Positions 5,787 to 10,636 of a stretch of 10,636 nt of DNA are shown in pieces. The translations under genes were made by a program, and so were the position numbers. The DNA is from an uncultured Porphyromonadaceae bacterium. GTDB taxonomy: Bacteria > Bacteroidota > Bacteroidia > Bacteroidales > Muribaculaceae. The notes below the pieces were generated by a model that made no database searches, was not told the DNA's origin, and saw only the letters and a program-made list of their open reading frames with translations. Within the stretch, counting starts at the first letter, position 1; every line of letters begins with the position of its first letter. The stretch is from contig URQP01000090.1 in NCBI GenBank assembly GCA_900550025.1, forward strand, positions 1 to 10,636, written 5' to 3'.

Positions 5787-6962
5787 ATGCTGAGAAAGAT
5801 AATCGCAACACTATGCATTACCGTTATTGCCGCCGTTTCCGCCAAGGCCGACGGCTACCGCGTAAGCCTCGTCACCTGCTATCCCGGACAAATCGTCTAT
5901 GAGCTTTACGGACACACCGCAATCCGGATAAAGAACGGCAATATGGACAAGGCATACAATTTCGGTATGTTCTCGTTCAGCAAACCCAATTTCATCTACC
6001 GCTTCGTAAAAGGAGAGACCGACTATGCCCTTGCCGGATACCCTTTTATATATTTTATGCCGGAATATATCGAGCGCAACTCCAAGGTTGTGGAACAAGT
6101 GCTCAACCTCAGCCAAAGACAGGCGGAAGAGCTATACCGGCAATTGGAATGGCTCAGCCTTCCCGAAAACCGCGAATACCGCTACAACTACGTGCTTGAC
6201 AACTGCGCAACCCGGCCGCGCGACATGGTTGAAAAAGTCACAGGAGGCATAGAATACCCTCAACCGGCCGACACCACACTTACCTTCCGCCGGATGATGC
6301 GCTCTTACAGCACAAATTATCCGTGGTACCAGTTCGGAATCGACCTCGCCTTAGGCCCGGGAATCGACTACCGCCTCGACACGCGAGAGCAGATGTTCGC
6401 GCCTATCTACCTGATGGATGCGTTCCAAAAAGCGAAGTTCACCGACGAGAACGGCAACAAAGTTCCGCTCGTCAAAGAAAAAATAGTGCTCTACGAAGGA
6501 AGCGAGTCGCCCGTACTTCCTCCAACTCCATGGTACATATCGCCTCTGTTTGCGGCTTTTGTAATGCTTGCCATAGCCCTTGGCTTAACCATCAGGGATT
6601 TAAAAAACAAGAAAGTAAGCCGCTGGTTCGACTTTCTGTGGTTCATGCTCGCCGGGCTGGCCGGATGCCTGATTTTCTTCTTGGTGTTCGTTTCCGTCCA
6701 CGAAGCAACTTCTCCCAATTACCTCGCATTTTGGCTAAATCCGTTCTGCCTGATAGTTCCTGCTTTGATTTTCATAAAAAAGCTGCGGAAGTGGTTGTAT
6801 TTCTATCATTTTATTAACTTTGCAGTCGTTTTGATTCTGCTTGCCGTGTGGCCGCTTCTGCCACAGTCTGCCAATACGGCGTTTTTCCCGCTGATGGCAT
6901 GCAGCATAATCAGATCGGCAAACTACGTTTATATAGAGAAATGCGCAAGAAAAAGCAGGTAA
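5787..6962 (+). CDS. DUF4105 / Lnb-like membrane protein, probable lipoprotein N-acyltransferase
   Basis: This 391-residue envelope protein starts with a signal peptide (1-21, ending AKA), followed by an extracytoplasmic domain to about 250 and four or five membrane segments (roughly 252-270, 282-303, 319-332, 343-357, 364-380). The soluble domain matches the DUF4105 family. H43 in YELYGHTAIRI and C140 in LDNCATRPRD stand where a Cys-His catalytic pair would be expected. In Bacteroidota, proteins of this type have been linked to N-acylation of lipoproteins (Lnb), the last step of lipoprotein maturation in a phylum without Lnt; I recall this rather than verify it. EATSPN at 306-311 and WLNP at 316-319 look conserved in the membrane part. 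Its end overlaps the next gene by 22 bases, indicating translational coupling. Other DUF4105 proteins are uncharacterised, so the exact reaction is inferred. Confidence 0.82.
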   Translation: MLRKIIATLCITVIAAVSAKADGYRVSLVTCYPGQIVYELYGHTAIRIKNGNMDKAYNFGMFSFSKPNFIYRFVKGETDYALAGYPFIYFMPEYIERNSKVVEQVLNLSQRQAEELYRQLEWLSLPENREYRYNYVLDNCATRPRDMVEKVTGGIEYPQPADTTLTFRRMMRSYSTNYPWYQFGIDLALGPGIDYRLDTREQMFAPIYLMDAFQKAKFTDENGNKVPLVKEKIVLYEGSESPVLPPTPWYISPLFAAFVMLAIALGLTIRDLKNKKVSRWFDFLWFMLAGLAGCLIFFLVFVSVHEATSPNYLAFWLNPFCLIVPALIFIKKLRKWLYFYHFINFAVVLILLAVWPLLPQSANTAFFPLMACSIIRSANYVYIEKCARKSR

Positions 6963-8533
6963 ACAGACTGATTTCGTCGGTGATTTTCTCGTTGGTGGCA
7001 CTGTCGGCACTGTCGCAGGCGGCTTCCAACGGGCGTCCTACGCTCATTGTAGGCATCACCATCGACCAATTGCGGAGCGACTACCTGCAATTGCTTCAGT
7101 CGCATTTCGGCGAAAACGGCTTCAAACGGCTGATGCGAGACGGCGTATACATCGAAAACGCCGTTTTCAGAATAGCCGATGCCAACAAAATCACATCGAC
7201 GGCATTGCTCTATTCCGGAGCATTCCCCAACGTGACAGGAATCACCGGAGAAAAGCTTTACGACAAAACGGCAAACAAAGCGTCGGACATATTCAACGAC
7301 CCGAAATATATCGGCAACACCACCGACGAGACCTATTCGCCGATGGCATTGAAAGTATCGACTCTTTCCGACGAGTTGAGGATGGACAACAACGGCATAG
7401 GATGCGTCTACGCCATCGCTCCCGACCCGCAACAGGCGTTGATTATGGCCGGGCATGCCGCTAACGGAGCGTTCTGGATAAACAGCGAAACCGGGAAATG
7501 GGCTTCTACAACGTTCTACAAAGAGTTTCCGTCAGCCGTGATGCTGCGCAACCTCAACCACCCGCTGTCGTCACGCATCGACACGCTGCACTGGACTCCG
7601 GCAATAAGCGTCAACGACTATCCCGACATCCCGCTACACCGCACATTGTTTCCGTTCAAATACTCTTTCACCGGAACAGGCAAATACGAGCAATTCAAAT
7701 CGTCGCCTTTAGTCAACGAAGAAGTTACATCGCTTGCCGTCGACTGCATCAACGACCTGAAACTCGGAAAACGCGCGGCCGTCGACATGCTCAATGTGGC
7801 ATACACGGCAGCGCCTTATCCGTATGCCGAGGATGCCGACCGGCGAATAGAATTGCAGGACGAATACATAAGGCTTGACAAAGAGCTTGCGCGGCTGTTC
7901 GCCACAATAGACAGCACAGTCGGCAAAAACGCCTTCATATTCGTAACTTCTACCGGATATTTCGACAGCACTTTTGCAACTGAGCCGCGTTTCAATATCC
8001 CGACAGGTGAATTCTCGTCGAAAAAGGCCGTCTCTCTGCTCAATATGTACCTGATGGCCATCTATGGCAACGGCAATTGGGTAAGCGGATATTTCAACGA
8101 ACAAATCTACCTCAACGACAAGCTCGCCAAAGAAAAGAACATACCCATTGAGGAACTCCGTGCAAAATCTGGAGAATTCCTGCGCCGCATGTCGGGGGTG
8201 AATGAGGCCTATACTTTCGACGAGATACTCAACAACCCTGTAGGCGAGAATCTTGAATGCCTCCATAGGTCGGTCTATAACGAGACTGCCGGCGACATCT
8301 ACCTCGAAATAGCGCCGGGATGGACCGTTGTCGACGATCTGCATTCGCAAAACCCGCAGTCGAAGCAGATACGCAACAATGCGGTCAACACCCCGATTTT
8401 CATCCTTTCGCCGGATGTGGAGCCGCAAAAAATATCCACGCCTATTGATGCCACACTGCTGGCACCTACCGTGGCACGGCTTTTGCGCATACGCTCTCCT
8501 AATGCCGCGCGCCGTATGCCTTTGGCACTCTGA
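6941..8533 (+). CDS. Secreted alkaline phosphatase superfamily protein, probable pseudoenzyme
   Basis: This 530-residue protein has a signal peptide (basic MRKKK, hydrophobic core, cleavage near A27-A28) and then follows the PafA-type alkaline phosphatase fold throughout: VGITIDQLRSDYL (38-49), GFKRLMRDG (60-68), LYSGAFPNVTGITG (90-103), AGHAANGAFWINSETG (170-185), EYIRLDKEL (308-316), and the C-terminal LAPTVARLL. Only the first metal ligand, D42, is kept. The nucleophile position reads K84, and the GH after it is S-T. The usual Asn is E104, the K-D-R triad reads D-P-Q (162-164), the second-site Asp and His read P292 and A296, the Asp-His pair reads T338-G339, and no His occurs at 469-485. 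It should not hydrolyse phosphate esters, so a binding or structural role is likelier. ATG 6941 is chosen over an in-frame GTG at 6848, which lies deep inside the preceding gene. The last 22 bases of the Lnb-like gene overlap it. Confidence 0.85.
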   Translation: MRKKKQVNRLISSVIFSLVALSALSQAASNGRPTLIVGITIDQLRSDYLQLLQSHFGENGFKRLMRDGVYIENAVFRIADANKITSTALLYSGAFPNVTGITGEKLYDKTANKASDIFNDPKYIGNTTDETYSPMALKVSTLSDELRMDNNGIGCVYAIAPDPQQALIMAGHAANGAFWINSETGKWASTTFYKEFPSAVMLRNLNHPLSSRIDTLHWTPAISVNDYPDIPLHRTLFPFKYSFTGTGKYEQFKSSPLVNEEVTSLAVDCINDLKLGKRAAVDMLNVAYTAAPYPYAEDADRRIELQDEYIRLDKELARLFATIDSTVGKNAFIFVTSTGYFDSTFATEPRFNIPTGEFSSKKAVSLLNMYLMAIYGNGNWVSGYFNEQIYLNDKLAKEKNIPIEELRAKSGEFLRRMSGVNEAYTFDEILNNPVGENLECLHRSVYNETAGDIYLEIAPGWTVVDDLHSQNPQSKQIRNNAVNTPIFILSPDVEPQKISTPIDATLLAPTVARLLRIRSPNAARRMPLAL

Positions 8534-8626
8534 AAAGGCGCCAGTCTATGACAACGCCGGGATGGATAATCATCCTGAGCCGACTATACAACATTAATAA
8601 TCAGAAAAATAAATAGATAAGAATAT

Positions 8627-10636
<2,010 letters not shown>

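Noticed and set aside
7709..8428. 239-codon leftward frame opposite the phosphatase-like gene
   Set aside because: No recognisable domain. The plus-strand protein follows its family throughout, so this is a shadow frame.
8560..8575. Small inverted repeat GGATGG/TCATCC between the phosphatase-like gene and secA
   Set aside because: Only five Watson-Crick pairs plus one G-U, with no U tract after it, so it is too weak to call a terminator.
8534..8626. A separate secA promoter
   Set aside because: I looked for TAnnTTTG with a TTTG or ATTG 19-21 bp upstream and found no acceptable pair in the gap.

Overview
The window reads as chromosomal DNA of a Bacteroidales bacterium, perhaps a Muribaculaceae-like gut species (family placement is low confidence). 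The evidence is a fused MurF-alanine racemase, a GSCFA protein, a DUF4105/Lnb-type membrane protein, a SecA with the Bacteroidota-style charged N-terminal insertion, and at least six upstream regions matching the Bacteroidota sigma-ABfr promoter (-33 TTTG or ATTG, 19-20 bp spacer, -7 TAnnTTTG). No Shine-Dalgarno-like sites stand out.

Left part, all on the minus strand. A partial PD-(D/E)XK (HsdR N-terminal-type) gene leaves the window at base 1. Next come a short nitroreductase with a hydrophobic N-terminus (793-1410), the murF-alr fusion of peptidoglycan synthesis (1613-4084), a GSCFA-family protein (4159-5139) and a YjaB-like GNAT acetyltransferase (5210-5632). Each has its own recognisable promoter. 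The first two genes share a promoter-bearing repeat with a GGATGCGnCTCGnCATA core, and a long G-U-compensated RNA hairpin follows the nitroreductase.

Right part, plus strand. Promoters diverge from 5633-5786. Rightward lie a DUF4105/Lnb-like protein (5787-6962), probably involved in lipoprotein N-acylation, and, overlapping it by 22 bases, a secreted alkaline-phosphatase-superfamily protein (6941-8533). Nearly all of the catalytic and metal-binding positions of the second protein are replaced, so it looks like a pseudoenzyme. secA begins 93 bases later and runs off the right edge. The three genes may be co-transcribed, since no promoter is evident before secA.

The theme is envelope biogenesis: peptidoglycan precursors, lipoprotein maturation and Sec export. 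No mobile element, CRISPR array, tRNA or rRNA was seen. The most notable points are the pseudo-phosphatase paired with the Lnb-like gene, the repeated tandem promoter element, the directional hairpin, and an abrupt codon-usage change inside secA near base 10200 that could be recombination or an assembly chimera.
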